Source: Paraspadella gotoi | Lineage: Eukaryota; Chaetognatha | DNA: 64,000 nt | Direction: 5' to 3' | Assembly: GCA_051294375.1 (NCBI GenBank) | Contig: CM119267.1 | Coordinates: forward strand, 5,631,992-5,695,991 | Shown here: piece after piece, positions 46,628 to 59,650 of the stretch | Layout: each line of letters begins with the position of its first letter | Position numbering within the stretch: position 1 is the first letter of the stretch | The notes under the pieces: generated by a model | Told to the model about the DNA's origin: nothing | Seen by the model: only the letters and a program-made list of their open reading frames with translations | Databases searched by the model: none | Made by a program: the position numbers and the translations under genes

Positions 46628-46690
46628 TTCTCTCTCTCTGTCTCTCCCACTCTCTCTCTCTCTCTTTCTATCTCACCTTCTATCTATCAC
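46020..46690. repeat. TC arrays and (TCTA)n
   Basis: TC arrays at 46,025-46,125 and 46,437-46,545, then about 20 TCTA units at 46,548-46,628, then TC again. The 217-codon frame across it is repeat translation. Confidence 0.9.
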
Positions 46691-46889
46691 TCTATCTCTA
46701 TCTCTCTCCTTTTCTTTTCCTGACTACCTCTTGTCTTTAATAGACCATATCGATATGATAAACCAAGAACAAGAACGGTAAGTCCAATGTGTTGCGCCGC
46801 AGTGACTGCCTTCTCACGTGTATTTCTCGTAACAAGACATGACGTGGCATGACATGACATGACGTTACACGACATGATTACAATAACTT

Positions 46890-47100
46890 TCTTAGCCCAT
46901 ATATTTATGACACGCACTGCATCGGAATTCCGTCCTTTATTCTTTAGTTTTAGGATTTCATGAAGTCGGCTCGAGCGGCCCCTTAGATCTGAGGTTTTTT
47001 CCTTTCTTAACATGAGCATTATGACCGAAAGACCGAGAGACCGACCGAAAAGTGACTTATAAAGTTGCTCCGCGAGTACTCGAGGCGCAACTAAAACCTC
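46890..47100. repeat. Dispersed repeat family 2, independent copy
   Basis: Shares ATTTATGACACGCACTGCAT, CGGAATT, GACCGAAAGACCGA-type runs and AAAGTGACTT with the astacin intron 3 element and its contig 1 copy. It is preceded by a TGACATGACATGACG run at 46,840-46,875. Confidence 0.6.
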
Positions 47101-47369
47101 GACTCAACGACTCTGTTACATGATCCATCTTAGTTTATGTTGATGTCTTCTTTTTCGTTCTCTTCGTCCTCTTCGACGTCTTCCTCTTCTTAATCGTCGT
47201 CGTCGTCGTCTTCTTCATATTTTTCCTCCTCCTCCTCCTCCTCATCCTCTTCTATCTCCCCCTCGAAAATTCAATTTCCTTTCGTTATCTAATCCATAAA
47301 CTGAAATTCAAAAAGGAGGTAAACATCCCATTTGATAAATGATAAATTTTGGCAAACCAGCTCCCGCCC

Positions 47370-47455
47370 TGCTCCCACAGAGCGCCCACCCCGCCACTCT
47401 ACCAGCTTCCGCCCTGCTCCCACTGAGCGCCCACCCTGCCACTCTTCCAGTTCCT
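47370..47455. repeat. Two-unit ~45-bp GC-rich tandem repeat
   Basis: CCAGCTCCCGCCCTGCTCCC-type units repeated twice, each with GAGCGCCCACC and GCCACTCT. Followed by CACCGCCAAGCACC-type words. No gene is supported. Confidence 0.7.
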
Positions 47456-47559
47456 ATCTCCATCTCTCATCGCCCACGGCCATGGAAGCATCGCCAAGCA
47501 CCGCCAAGCACCTCCAAGCAACCCAACCGAACCTGATCCCTCGCTCCTGATCAAGCAAG

Positions 47560-48078
47560 TTTTGTCAGTTTTGTTTTTGTCAGTTAAATCAGTTGCTGGG
47601 GGAAAAAAAGGGGGTAAGGCGGGGAATATCCCATGCTCGATCCGGGCCGTGTTATCGCCCCTGGGGCGAAATCTTAAATTGATTAAAATTGATTTGGACA
47701 AGAAATAGAAGATAAGTCTATTTAACGCGGATAATTTTTAACCATTTTTACAAGATGAAATTAATAATTAATAATAATAATTAATAATAATAATTAATTA
47801 GTAATTAATAATAATAATAGTAATAATAATAATAATTAATAATTAATTAATTAATAAAATTAATTGCTTGATTAGTATTTAAAAAATATTTTTGGAAATA
47901 AAAAGAGAGTTCGATTTCAACCTATTATAATAGTAACTCAGACTAAACTCTCTTTTTCTCTTCCTCTCTTTCCATATCTCTCTTTCTCCCTCTTTTCCTT
48001 GGCCTCCTTGTATTTCCCTCTTAAAAAAGGAAAAAAGGGGCGGTATTCCGGGATTTTTCCTTGACTCTCACTCTCACT

Positions 48079-48159
<81 letters not shown>

Positions 48160-48780
48160 TGCCAGTTTTAGACTTAGTTTATGTTCTCTCTCTATCTCGC
48201 TCTTTGTCTCTTTATCTCTCTATCTTTCTCTCTTTTTCTCTCTTTTTCTCTCTCTCTCTATCTTTCCTTTCTTTTGCGTACCTTTTGTTCGAGCCGATTC
48301 AAATTAGATTTTACTCGTTTAACGAGCGCCGAATTCGCCTCATGCGCCACCACAAGTATTTTTCCCTTTTTTTTTTTTTTTTGTTCTTTTCTTTTTTCCT
48401 CCATTTTCTCCATTTTCCTCCCTTTTGCTTCCTATTTTTATCTTTTTCCAGTTTTCATTTTCCACTTTTCTTTCTTTTCCTCTCTCGGCTTCCAGTTCCA
48501 TTTTTTTCTCTTTAACTTTTACTTCGATTCCTTCCATTTTCCCCATTGCCTTTCTTCCTTCTCTCCCTGTTGCGATTGTCGGGAACCAACTCAACCAAAT
48601 AAACATTTGTGATTTTAAATAAAGATTTATTGATTATTCATTCATTCATTCGTCATAGGTTTACCCCCTTACCTTTTCTTTTCTTTTCCCCTTTCCTTTA
48701 TTCCTTTACTTTCCTTTTTTTTCATGTATCGTCCTGATTCCTTCAGCTATTTTCCTTTTTTTCCCCTTTACATTCTCTCG

Positions 48781-48816
<36 letters not shown>

Positions 48817-49363
48817 TCTCTCTCCTCTCTACCGCTAACCGCTTTTTACTTTCTTCAAACGATTCTCCTTTCCTCTGCTTCCATCGGGGAATATAGGCGC
48901 ATTCCTCCGTCCCTCGGCTCATCGCTCTTTTGGGGCGGTCTCTTATCTCTCTCTCTCTCTCCTCCTCCTTTCTCCTCTCTTCCTTCTCTCTCTCGTCTCT
49001 CTATCCTCTTCTCACTCTCTCTGGCGGGCCAATCGCTGCCCGCCTCTATGATCACCCAGGAGAGACGGTTGACTGGGCCCAGACCTCAAATATTCCCTGC
49101 CTTAATTTTAAACCCTGAAAAAAACAATTCTGGCTTAAATAGGAATTTTAGAAAAAATTATTAAAATAAATTAATCAAAAAAGTACATTTTTTCTCTCTT
49201 CGTTGCTATTTTTCTTTTTAAAGTTGTTCTCTATTTTCTCCCATCGTCCATGGGCGTTGACCGCTCTTATCGTTTTTCGTTATTGCAGTGATTGCAGTGA
49301 TTCTATATCGTTGACTTTGTCATTGTTTAATTTTGAGGTTTTTTTAGTCGATCTCTCCTCGTT

Positions 49364-49442
<79 letters not shown>

Positions 49443-50180
49443 ACTATTTATCTATCTTCTTTTATCTATCGATCTCTCGTTCTTTGCTTTCTTTTTTCCA
49501 GTGTTCACTCCTGGACTTGCTCCGTTTATGTATCCATTTCGGTAATTGCTCAGTTGTCCGCTTCCATTCTTTATTCATTGTTGGCTTCGGTGTCCACTTT
49601 CGAACTTACTTAATTGTCAGCTTCCATACTTGTCTTGTGGTCCGTTTCCATAATCGTTCCCTATGTCCGTTCGTCCATCTTCTTTTTTCCCCCAGTCAAC
49701 TCAGAATTCCCGTGTCTCATCTCGAAAGAGATTTCCCCCACTTTTCTTTTAAACTCCGAGAAAATTGGAAAATCGTTCCTCGTGAAATCTCGATGACCTT
49801 TTGTTTGGAATATAAAAAAAAAGCGGGGCTAAAATTAGCTGCGGCGCGCCATCTTTCGGCGGGGCACTCAGACGGTAAATACTAAATACACGCAAAATAA
49901 TAGCATGCGTTGGGATAAATTTATATAAATTAAGCCAAGAAAATTTAACGTGATCTTTCGTTCTTTATTATAATCTACCTTTCTCCCCCCCCGCCCTCTC
50001 TCGGGAAATTAAACCAGGACCTTTTTTTTTCTCAGTTTGATCCTTGAAAAGATGGCATAAGGGGCGCTGCCGTCGCTCCCCGCGGATTCAACCTCACGCC
50101 TCCATTTTCTTCCCGATGCGGGACTTTGGACGCCTTTGAACTTCCGGCCCTCTGGAGTCTGGACCCCAAAACGCCGATGG
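47560..50180. other. Low-complexity non-coding stretch
   Basis: AATTAAT-rich patch at 47,760-47,870, TC arrays at 48,080-48,157 and 48,788-48,835, T-rich runs, about 19 TCTA units at 49,367-49,443, and a degenerate 27-30-bp repeat with TCCGCTTCCAT words at 49,530-49,680. I see no supportable gene. Confidence 0.5.
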
Positions 50181-50184
50181 AGAC

Positions 50185-50190
50185 GACGAC

Positions 50191-50224
<34 letters not shown>

Positions 50225-50534
50225 ATGATGATTTATGATGATTTGATGATGATGATAATGATGATGATGATGATGATGAATCGATGACGATGATGATGAT
50301 GATGATGATGATGATGAATGATGAGATTATGATGATGATGATGATGTATGATGTGATAATGATGATGATGATGATGAATCGATGACGATGATGATTGAGA
50401 TGATGATGATAATGATGATGATGATGATGAATCACGATGATCGATGATGATGATGATGATTGATTATGATGATGATGATGATGATGATAATGATGATGAT
50501 GATGATGAATCGTATGAGATGATGATGATGATGA

Positions 50535-50573
<39 letters not shown>

Positions 50574-50596
50574 ATCGATGAATCGATGACGATGAC

Positions 50597-50631
<35 letters not shown>

Positions 50632-50632
50632 C
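50185..50632. repeat. Long interrupted (GAT)n array
   Basis: About 450 bp of GAT units with GAC, AAT and GAATCGATGA interruptions, followed by a GAC/CAA-rich stretch to about 50,800. His, Ile, Ser or Met homopolymer frames are its translations. Confidence 0.95.
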
Positions 50633-50939
50633 GGCGCCGACAACTGCAATCTTTCGTCGCCATTGCAACGTTGTCGCTGTCGACGTCGATGACGCAAGAG
50701 CTGACAACGGCGACAGTGCAGGCGACAATGACAAAGACAACGACGACAAAAGACAAAGACGAGAGTGCTGAGGACAATGAAGACGACGACGACGACACCA
50801 ACTAAGAGGAAGAGAACAACAACAACGACGACGTCAATCTCCTCCTCGTGTCTCTGATTTGGTTTAGTCTCCATTTTAAGATTCCGCTCTCGACTCGAGA
50901 AAGAAGAGGCCGAGCATTTTGTTGTCGTAAAAAAAAAAC

Positions 50940-50996
50940 TCTCTCTCTATCTCTCGCTCTCTCTCTCAATCTATAGCTCTCTTCTCTTCTCTCTCT

Positions 50997-51065
<69 letters not shown>

Positions 51066-51213
51066 CTCTTTTCTCTCTCTCTCTCCTCTCTCTCTCCCCT
51101 CAACGCTCTCTCTTTCAATCTCCAGCTCTCTTTTTTTCTCTCATCTTCTCCCTCTTCTCTCTTCCCTCAATCTCTCGTCTCTCTCTCAATCTCCAGCTCT
51201 CTTTTTTTTCTCC

Positions 51214-51245
<32 letters not shown>

Positions 51246-51424
51246 TTCTCTCTTTCAGTCTCTCCCTCAATCACTTGCTCCTTTTTTCTCTCTCTCTTTC
51301 CTTCGATCTTTGTCTCTCTTTTTTTCTCTTTTTCATTCTCTCTTTTTTTTCCTCACTTCTCACAAACTTTTTTTATCTTCACTCTCTCTCAGTCGCACGC
51401 GTTTTTCTCTTTTCTTTTTTCTTT

Positions 51425-51477
<53 letters not shown>

Positions 51478-51480
51478 ATT
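50940..51480. repeat. TC-rich field
   Basis: Pure TC at about 51,000-51,062 and 51,425-51,475, with imperfect TC/CTTT sequence between, including repeated CAATCTCCAGCTCTC. Confidence 0.9.
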
Positions 51481-51740
51481 TTTCATCTCTCCTCTCAGCT
51501 CTTCGATATGCGGTCCCTCCTTCAACTCTTGTCTGGGACGAAAACCTTCTTTCTTTTTTTTCATCCCGATCTTTCTTTTTTTTCCTTCTTCCGAGACGCG
51601 AGCCAAACTCCGTTTAATGCTCCTTTAAACGCCTTTTTTCTCTCTTGTCGTTTTTTGTTGTGCTCGTCGTCGTCATCGTCGTCATCGTCGTCGTCCGCGT
51701 CGTCTTTAACACTATCGTTGTCATCGTCGTATTCTTCGTC

Positions 51741-52330
51741 TTCGGATTTTCTCTCAACGTCATTGTCTTAGTCGTTGTTGTCATCGTCGTATTTGTCATC
51801 GTCGTCTTCGTCGTCGTTATCATCTCCATATTCTTAATCTTCGGAATTTCTCTCAACGCCATTGTCTTAGTCGTCGTTGTCATCGTCGTCGTTATCATCT
51901 TCATATTCTTAATCTTCGGACTTTCTCTCAACGTCATTGTCTTAGTCGTCGTTGTCATTGTCGTCGTTATCATCTCCATATTCTTAATCTTCGGACTTTC
52001 TCTCAACGTCATTGTCTTAGTCGTCATTGACATCGTCGTCTTCATCATCGTCATCATTATCATCTCCATATTCTTAATCTTCGGACTTTCTCTCAACGTC
52101 ATTGTCTTAGTCGTACATCGTGTCATCATCTCGTCGTTATCATCTCCATATTCTTAATCTTCGGACTTTCTCTCAACGTCATTGTCTTAGTCTCGTTGTC
52201 ATCGTCGTCGTTATCATCTCCATATTCTTAATCTTCGGACTTTCTCTCACGTCATGTCTTAGCCGTCGTTGTCATCGTCGTCGTTATCATCTCCATATTC
52301 TTAATCTTCGGACTTTCTCCCTGTCTTAGT
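51741..52330. repeat. 75-bp minisatellite, eight units, open on both strands
   Basis: TTCGG[A/G]CTTTCTCTCAACG-type units start at 51,741, 51,840, 51,915, 51,990, 52,080, 52,160, 52,234 and 52,307. The first four steps (99, 75, 75, 90) are multiples of three. Each unit contains CATATTCTTAATC and a CGT-rich part. The plus frame 51,645-52,157 repeats LVVVVIVVVIISIFLIFGLS; the minus frame 51,614-52,129 repeats KTMTLRESPKIKNMEMI. Confidence 0.85.
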
Positions 52331-53190
52331 CGTCGTCTCCGTCATCGTCGTCGTTTCTCGTCAACGTCGTTGTCGTCGTCATCATCGTCGTCTCCGTAAT
52401 TGTCATCTTTGTCGTTTTCGTCTTCGTTGTCGTCGTCATTGTCGTCTTCCTCGTCTTTTTTTCATCCCCGCGAGTAAAAACGGATACAATAGAAGAAATG
52501 AGTTGAGTTCTCCTTTTCATTCCTCGTTGTTCTTTTATTTTCTGTTCCGTGCGAGTCTCGTGCCTTCACAAGCCAAGTCACGCACCTTGATCCAATCAAG
52601 CTGAGCGTTGGAGAATCACGACCTTCGAATGAGCAATTGAGCATGCCATGCCACATATTTAATTATTTATGCCTTTTAATGTCAACCTGGATTTCATCGT
52701 AATTTTTGTTTATTTTTTCATACCGTAACGTTTCTTCCGTATGTACGTCCCTTCGTCGTCGTCGTTGATGTTTTCGTCTTCGTCGTCGTCGTCGTCGCCG
52801 TCGTCCCCTTTCACTTCGTATGCGTCACGAGGGTCATTTTATGCATCTTTCTCTTCGCGCGGATTCGTCGTCGTCGTCGTCGTCGTCACCGTCCTATTGT
52901 CCTTTTGTCCACAAGAGCGTCGATTTGTCTTTTCGCCTTCGTTAAAGTCAAAACGCCCTCCCTTCTTCATTGTCCTACTTTTTTTTTTTTTGAACGAGGT
53001 TTCCTCATCGTCGTCGTCGTCGTCGTCGTTGTCTTTGTTATTCAACTTCTCCCTGATTGTCGTCGTTGTCGTCGTTGTTTTCGTCGCTATCGTCTCACAA
53101 TCTGCTTGTTTGTTGTCGTCGTGGTCGTCGTCGCCATTGTCGTGGTCCTTGCATCAATCGAAGATTCTCCGGTCAGGAACCGACACGGCC
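52331..53190. repeat. CGT trinucleotide field
   Basis: CGT-rich blocks at 52,331-52,460, 52,750-52,805, 52,865-52,890, 53,005-53,030 and 53,115-53,140, separated by short unique stretches. Ser/Val/Arg homopolymer frames only. Confidence 0.8.
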
Positions 53191-53223
53191 TGACGCCGCC
53201 TGACGCCGCCTGACGCCGCCTGA
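53188..53223. repeat. 10-bp tandem repeat CCTGACGCCG
   Basis: Three full units and a partial fourth. Confidence 0.9.
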
Positions 53224-54320
53224 CCTCAATTTCCGACGCCACCCCGACACAATATCAATATTCTCATTCTCGTCGTTTCTCTTCCATTTGCTTCATTTTT
53301 TTTTACTTCATTCTCCTTTCAACTCATTTCGTATTATTTCTCATTTTAATTTAATAATCAAATTTAATTTTTTTTGCATCATTGAAACTTAATTCAATTT
53401 GTTCCCTATCACGGCGTGACCTTTCGTTCACTAATAAAACAAAAATAACCCCTAAAATTTTTTTCAGTCTCTTATGCTTAACCCCCACAAATTTGATCAT
53501 TTCCCCCGAAAAAAATGTGATTCTACTGAGGCAAAGGTAAATGTGTATTCTTTGCCCGACAGCCCGAGCTTTCTCTCGTCCCGCTTTTTAATGTAGTGTT
53601 ATTGTTATTGTATTCCGCGCGATAAACTCGGAATGTGAGGAAACATTTTCCAGGTGACTCGGAAGAGTTACAACCGAAAGGACGCCGGCGTTTTTCTACC
53701 CTGCGTTTTATGACCCCAGCCAGCGTTGTGTTTCCTTGTTACTTCAGAAATCCCTTTTTCTAATTTTCATTAATGCGTAGTAGAAGTAGTTGTAAGAGTA
53801 GTAGCAGTTGTACATGAGTAAAGTATTATTATTAGCATCATTAGTCTCATTAATAATTAAAGGGGGTATTAAATACTACCACTACAGCGTGTAACTGTAA
53901 TATGTATTGTAATATGACGTACGAGTCCGATCGTTTTAGTTCTGATCTTTATCTCTGGTATGGACCGTTATGATTTGGTGTTTGAAAATGGAATAAGGTG
54001 AAAATGGAATAAGGTGAAAATGGTATAAGGTGAAAAGGGGATAAATGTGATGGGAATAGAAGAAAGAAAGGATTCACGAGGAAGTGAGAAATGCAACTGC
54101 AAGGAAACGTAATATGGGGTAAGGATTTTATGAACGTTGTCATGAATGAGGTCAGGATTGACACCAAAATGAGAAATAGGAAGTGAATGAGATGAGAATC
54201 GGAGAAATAAGGTAAGTGAGAAAGAACGGGTAAGGACTCGTGACATAAGGAGGAATGGGTATGACGAGAACGAATGGTGAAGATGTAAGCTAAGGAAGAG
54301 TGGGAGAATTGTGAACGCGC
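53224..54320. other. Intergenic stretch without a supported gene
   Basis: Mostly AT-rich unique DNA. A GGAATAAGGTGAAAAT repeat (three units) is at 53,989-54,035. Open frames on the minus strand (53,949-54,431) have no domain. Confidence 0.5.
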
Positions 54321-54329
54321 ACGGGACGA

Positions 54330-54499
54330 GAATCGTGGGTTGGCGGAGGCCGCGGCGTCGGTGGCAGCTGCGGCCGCAGCGGCTGCGGCAGACCTGAGCA
54401 ATTCCAGTTTGGCTTTCTGTGCCGAGGGCAAAGCCTTACCGCGCCATCAACCATCATGGCCTGTATATGGGAACTAAGAGAGAGAGAGAGAGAGAAGAC

Positions 54500-54567
<68 letters not shown>

Positions 54568-55030
54568 AAAAAAAGCAGAGAAAACTAAAAGACGCGAAAG
54601 CGAGGCAAAAAACAGAATGACAAAAAGACAAATAAAAGACAAATGAAAGACAAAAAGAATTAAAGACGGCAAAGTGAAAACAAGTTCAGGATCCGTAAAA
54701 AACAAAAAGCCATCATAATTATGAAAAATGTCGTTAAAAAGACATAATAAAGACAGCAAAACGACAAAAAGAAATAAAATATAAAAAAGAAAAAAGGAAA
54801 AGGCAAATATAAAAACAGTCTTCAAAATGACAAAAATGTCAGTAAAAAAAGTTGGCAAAAAGACTCGAAAACGAGATTCCTTCTTTTTTCCGAAATCGTT
54901 TGTTGACGGTGACGCAATAATTTCGTGCAGCGGCTGCGGCGGCGGCGGCTGCGGCGGCGGCGGCGGCATCGGCGGCAGCGGCGGCAGCGGTAGCGGCGGC
55001 AGCGGTGGCGGCGGCAGCGGCGACTCTGGG
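54330..55030 (-). repeat. Two GCN-rich patches (poly-Ala or poly-Pro on the minus strand)
   Basis: Minus-strand reading at 54,330-54,430 gives SAQKAKLELLRS followed by an Ala run. At 54,900-55,030 it gives either an Ala run ending RNYCVTVNKRF or a Pro-rich frame. The plus strand reads poly-Gly/Ser. They might be exons of one gene: CCCCAG precedes the second patch. No conserved domain supports it. A (GA)n array at 54,478-54,567 lies between them. Confidence 0.35.
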
Positions 55031-55099
55031 GAAACGGGGACGTTGAGAGTGAGAAGGAAAATAAGATGAAAGCCAATAAAAGAAAACAAACAAAAAATC

Positions 55100-55545
<446 letters not shown>

Positions 55546-55689
55546 AATTATCTTCCTTTAATCGAAGCAGAAATGAAAGAAAGAAAAAAAATCCAAACCG
55601 GGGCAAAAAAAGAGAAAATACGAATCTCGGGATTTGTTCATTTGGTTTGTTTTTATATTTTTTGATGACCAGAACATTGAACAATTGAA

Positions 55690-57110
55690 CATGAGCATCA
55701 ATTGACGGTCACAAGCGGTCACAAGTTTGTGCGAATAATTACGCCCGGTCACAAACAGTCACACTTTTCAGTGCGGAAAAAAAGGATTTAATCTAAAATT
55801 CATTCTTGGTTTTCTTTTTAATATTAAAATTATCTTCTTCTTCTTATTCTTTTTATTCTTCTTCTATTTCTTTCTCTCCTTCCCGTCATCGAGATAAAAT
55901 GCCTCTTGATTTTGGAAGTAGCTCCGAATGCGATCACTCAAGGTCGTGATTGTATCTCCCGACGCCGTCTCGAACCCTCGAGATGCAATCACGAACCGCG
56001 ACCTCGAAATTATCGATGCAGTCACGAAATTCCCTCCCGAATTTCGTCTCGTCCTCATGAGACTTCGTTGATTTCGTGACTAATCTGGTTTCACTGGCGC
56101 CTCGATCACAGCGCGACATGTCACGCGGATTCGACGTGACGTGCCGCGTCGCACGCAGATACGGCGTGACATGTGGCGTCGAATGCACGGATCGTTCGCG
56201 TAGCGTTTTGCTGAGCGCGGGCTTGATGAGCAAGGGAGTCGCGCCGTGGCGGGCAGACGCGCGATTAGATAAGTTCGCAAATGTCCTAAAAAAAAGAATA
56301 AGACAACAAGGTCACTTCATATATCACAGCGGGTGGACTGAGGCCTCAATATCTCTTACAAGATAATTAGTAATAAATAATAATAAAACCCAGCGTGTTT
56401 TTTAACTCCCAGTCCCACACTACCCAGCGCCTTTAACAACGAAGAAGTATGTTACGTTTTGAACTGTACCAATTGGATCAAATGTGACAAGGGAACTGGG
56501 CACTAGAATCAAAATATATAAAAAGTATATCGTCCGCTCGCGATGCGTCGTTGTCGCCGTCAAAAAGGTAATTGATATGCGGCGAGGATCGTGTCTCTAT
56601 CGTCGGGTATAACAAAGTGACGCAATAACCGCCTCGACAGGGACGACGACGACGACGACGACGACGCCAGGAACGAATGGGCGGCGGGTTTGACGACAAA
56701 GATGGATGAGATCCACGTTGGCGATTGTGGCTGGAATCGCGAAGGTCCCGAGATCGAAACCTCGCAAAGGACGTCAAGCGTTTTATGGAGAAAGTGAAGT
56801 TTCTAATTCTATTGGTCATATTTGGTGACAATTTGAAAACCGCTCATAGAAAAAAAAATCTATCGAAAATGGAGAAAGATTTTTGAAACTTTTCGAAGGC
56901 GAAACCGTATTGAATCATGTATGTATACAAAAATTGCGCCGGTCTCTGACAAGAAATATCTATTTTTTAATTCTTAAAAATTCTACTAGACGTTTTCGAT
57001 CTACAATTTTGTTCTGTAATTTTGTTTTGTAACGGTTTCGAATCGTTAGCTCCGTAACTAGAAATTTTGTCATTTTAAATTGAGCGACTAAATTGAAAAT
57101 AAAAAAATAT
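55690..57110. other. Unique stretch without a supported gene
   Basis: GGTCACAA words recur at 55,705-55,765. A GC-rich patch at 56,080-56,220 repeats GTGAC(G/A)TG and CGTCG words. (GAC)n lies at 56,640-56,670. A short family 1-like piece may be at 56,310-56,370. Frames are short and unconserved. Confidence 0.4.
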
Positions 57111-57117
57111 TCTAACA

Positions 57118-57123
57118 ACAGCG

Positions 57124-57157
<34 letters not shown>

Positions 57158-57660
57158 CGACGACGACAACGACAATCACGACGTCGACGCATTCTCCAAG
57201 ATGGCGCGGTCGTGCGCGTCGCAAAAATTTTTTCCGTCCAACTCTTCCGGCGTTTTTACGACGAAATTTCCGGCGGAATTTTCCTACGGTTTCCCGTTTT
57301 TAGCCGAGAAGGAGGGGGGCGACGGAGGGGGGGGGGAAGTTAAGAAAGTCGTGGGGGGGGGAAAGGAATTTCTACTCCGCGATTTTGGAAGGATTGAAAG
57401 GGGGGGCGTGTTAAGGGGGGCGGCGGCGGAAAAGCCGTGAATATTAATAGGGTATTAGTCGGGGTAAGACTCTCGTCTTCGGGAAGGCGCGAGAGCCGCC
57501 GAGAAAGTCGCTCCTTCGGTGGCGAGGAGAGGGGGCGGGCGAGGGGGGGAGTGGGGAAATCCGTTTTGGGCGGGAAAGGGGAAGCGGAATGAGGGAGAGA
57601 GAGAAGGAGGGTTGTTAGGGGATAGGGGGATAGGGGATCCTGTGGGGTGGGGAGCATCGA
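57118..57660 (+). other. (CAA)n followed by G-rich, CpG-rich block
   Basis: CAA units (57,118-57,158) then GAC, then a 57,315-57,655 block with many GGG/GGGG runs. A 115-codon frame (57,093-57,440) passes through both, reading MARSCASQKFFPSN and later Gly-rich sequence, but has no known domain. It could be a promoter-type CpG region. Confidence 0.35.
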
Positions 57661-59160
57661 AACTTTATAGTAATTGATTTAAGATGGAAACAGAGTGGAA
57701 AGAGTTTGGATTTTATTAAGTCAGTTGGTAAAAATGTCGAGGCTTCTTAGTTCGCAGCAAACATTTAAAATGAGATTATTAGAGACATTAATTATACTTT
57801 AAGTTTTAATGATAAATTAAATAGAACAAAAGATGATGTAATTTCATAATTACAAAATAAAACAATCAATTGTCGTCTGCTCGACGAAACAAATTGGGAA
57901 AAGAGAAAAATAAAATGGCCGATATCGAATGAAGATTTACTGAGAAAGTTTGTCAATCTTTGAAAAGTGAGATAATTCAATCATCGGGCGAAAAAAAAAA
58001 GACAGAAACGTCCCTCTCTCTCCTATTTTGACGCAGACCCCCTTACGGAGGAAGGTAAAAAAAAGTTAAAAAAAAAGAAAACGCACAAAATAATGGCTCG
58101 ACGCCATAAAAGGAGACGACGACGATGACGAAAACGACGACAAAGATAGCGGGACACAAACAAACTCCCCCGCGGGGTTGTTGGATCATCGAGATGTCGC
58201 GACGTCGTCGTCGTTGACATCGTCGTCGTCGTCGTCGTTCCATCCCAAAACCAAAGCGATTAACCGCTGGCCCCTCGAAGGGGCGGACGTCGCGACAGGG
58301 ACCGCGGCCCGCGCCAAACAAAGCGACCCGGCTCGTGCCAGGCTTCGCAAAGCCAGGCCGTGTTCAGCGCCGCAAAAAAACCCTTGTCAGGGCCGTCGTT
58401 GAAATCCGCGGAAGCATCTCGAGATTCGATTCCCTTTTGTTTGTCGAATTACCCGGCACTACCTTATTTAATGTTTTGTTTTATCATTTATTATTATGCA
58501 GTACAATATCTGTTTACACCAATTAGAAAGCCCAATTTTCTTTCTATAGGATGTTCATTTGTTCATGTTGTCTGTTTTTATTGTTTTTCTACGATATTTT
58601 AGAAGCGGTAGAAAGGAAATCATGAGATTTAACTTAAAATGCTTAAAAAAATCTATTTTTCAAAAATCCATAACACAAAAAGGATCCATTTGATTTCAAA
58701 AAATTAGGTGTTTCGAACAAAGCATTTGTTTGCCCTTGAAGAAGATGTAGGTTAAATTTTACTTCGTCCACTATTTTTAACAACGTCACTCGGTTTTTAT
58801 GAAAAAAAAACCAGTTGTTTTTTTTACAGATTTTGAAGAGTTGCAAGCACTTAGTGATCGATTTTTTTTTTTAAAAACAAAGATAGAAAAAAAGTAGCAA
58901 CAGTTAAGGAACCAATTGATACTATAGTGCTAAATTCGGTAAAAAAAAAAAAGTTTTAAAAATCTTCTTAAAACCTAACGCACATATTTTTAGCTCCATA
59001 TATTACATATTACCAGAACGGTGACAAGCGCAACAGTGACGAGATCAACAACAACTAAAACCAATAGTGACTTAACCAACAGTGTTGGACTCGCCTTTTT
59101 GTTTTCCTTCCCGATGCTACTTTCCTCCTCCAAGAAAAAAAAAAACCGCAGGAAATAGGA
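57661..59160. other. Stretch with a GC-rich island but no supported gene
   Basis: A CpG-rich part at 58,170-58,410 is flanked by AT-rich DNA. Both strands are open for 70-90 codons there, which is a composition effect. No splice-framed coding exon was recognised. Confidence 0.4.
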
Positions 59161-59172
59161 ATGACCACATTT

Positions 59173-59218
59173 ACTCGTCCTCGTCCGGTCCTCGTCCGGT
59201 CCTCGTCCGGTCCACGCC
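59173..59218. repeat. 11-bp tandem repeat CCTCGTCCGGT
   Basis: Three clear head-to-tail units with partial flanking units. Confidence 0.85.
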
Positions 59219-59414
59219 CGCTCATGTGGCGTCCCGAGGCCTTTTTTTCCCCTTAGAAGTAGAAAGTTGATGAGTGGATACAAAAGAGTTGAGCTCTTGG
59301 GTAAGGAAAGGGCGGAGGGTGAGGTCGATTGGGTAGGGAGGGTGAGGCGAGACGCGAAGCGAGAGGGTCAAAGCGAGGAAAGGAAAGGAAAGTCTCAGGT
59401 CCATTTGGCGTCTG

Positions 59415-59616
59415 CAACGAGGAGGAGGAGGAGGAGGAGGAGGAGGCCCGCGGTTCATTATATCGTCGTCGTCGTTGTCGTCGTTGTTTTCTGTCTTTTG
59501 TAGCACTTTCTGTTTTTTGGTTGTTTTTTTTCCGAGAAAAATATATTTTCAATTTGATATATTTTAGTAATAGTTATTCTTTTATGTTTCTTTGATCTGA
59601 GAGAGAGAGAGAGAGA

Positions 59617-59648
<32 letters not shown>

Positions 59649-59650
59649 CC
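59415..59650. repeat. (GGA)n, (CGT)n and (GA)n arrays
   Basis: GGA units at 59,420-59,448, CGT at 59,464-59,485 and GA at 59,600-59,648. Confidence 0.9.

Noticed and set aside
47339-47550. Pro/Ala/Thr-rich frames resembling mucin or collagen repeats
   Set aside because: Only two repeat units, several frames open at once, and no splice or start context.
57093-57440. 115-codon frame with Asn run and Gly-rich tail as a prion-like protein
   Set aside because: The Asn run is a translated trinucleotide array and the Gly part follows G-runs. There is no domain or conserved copy to support coding.
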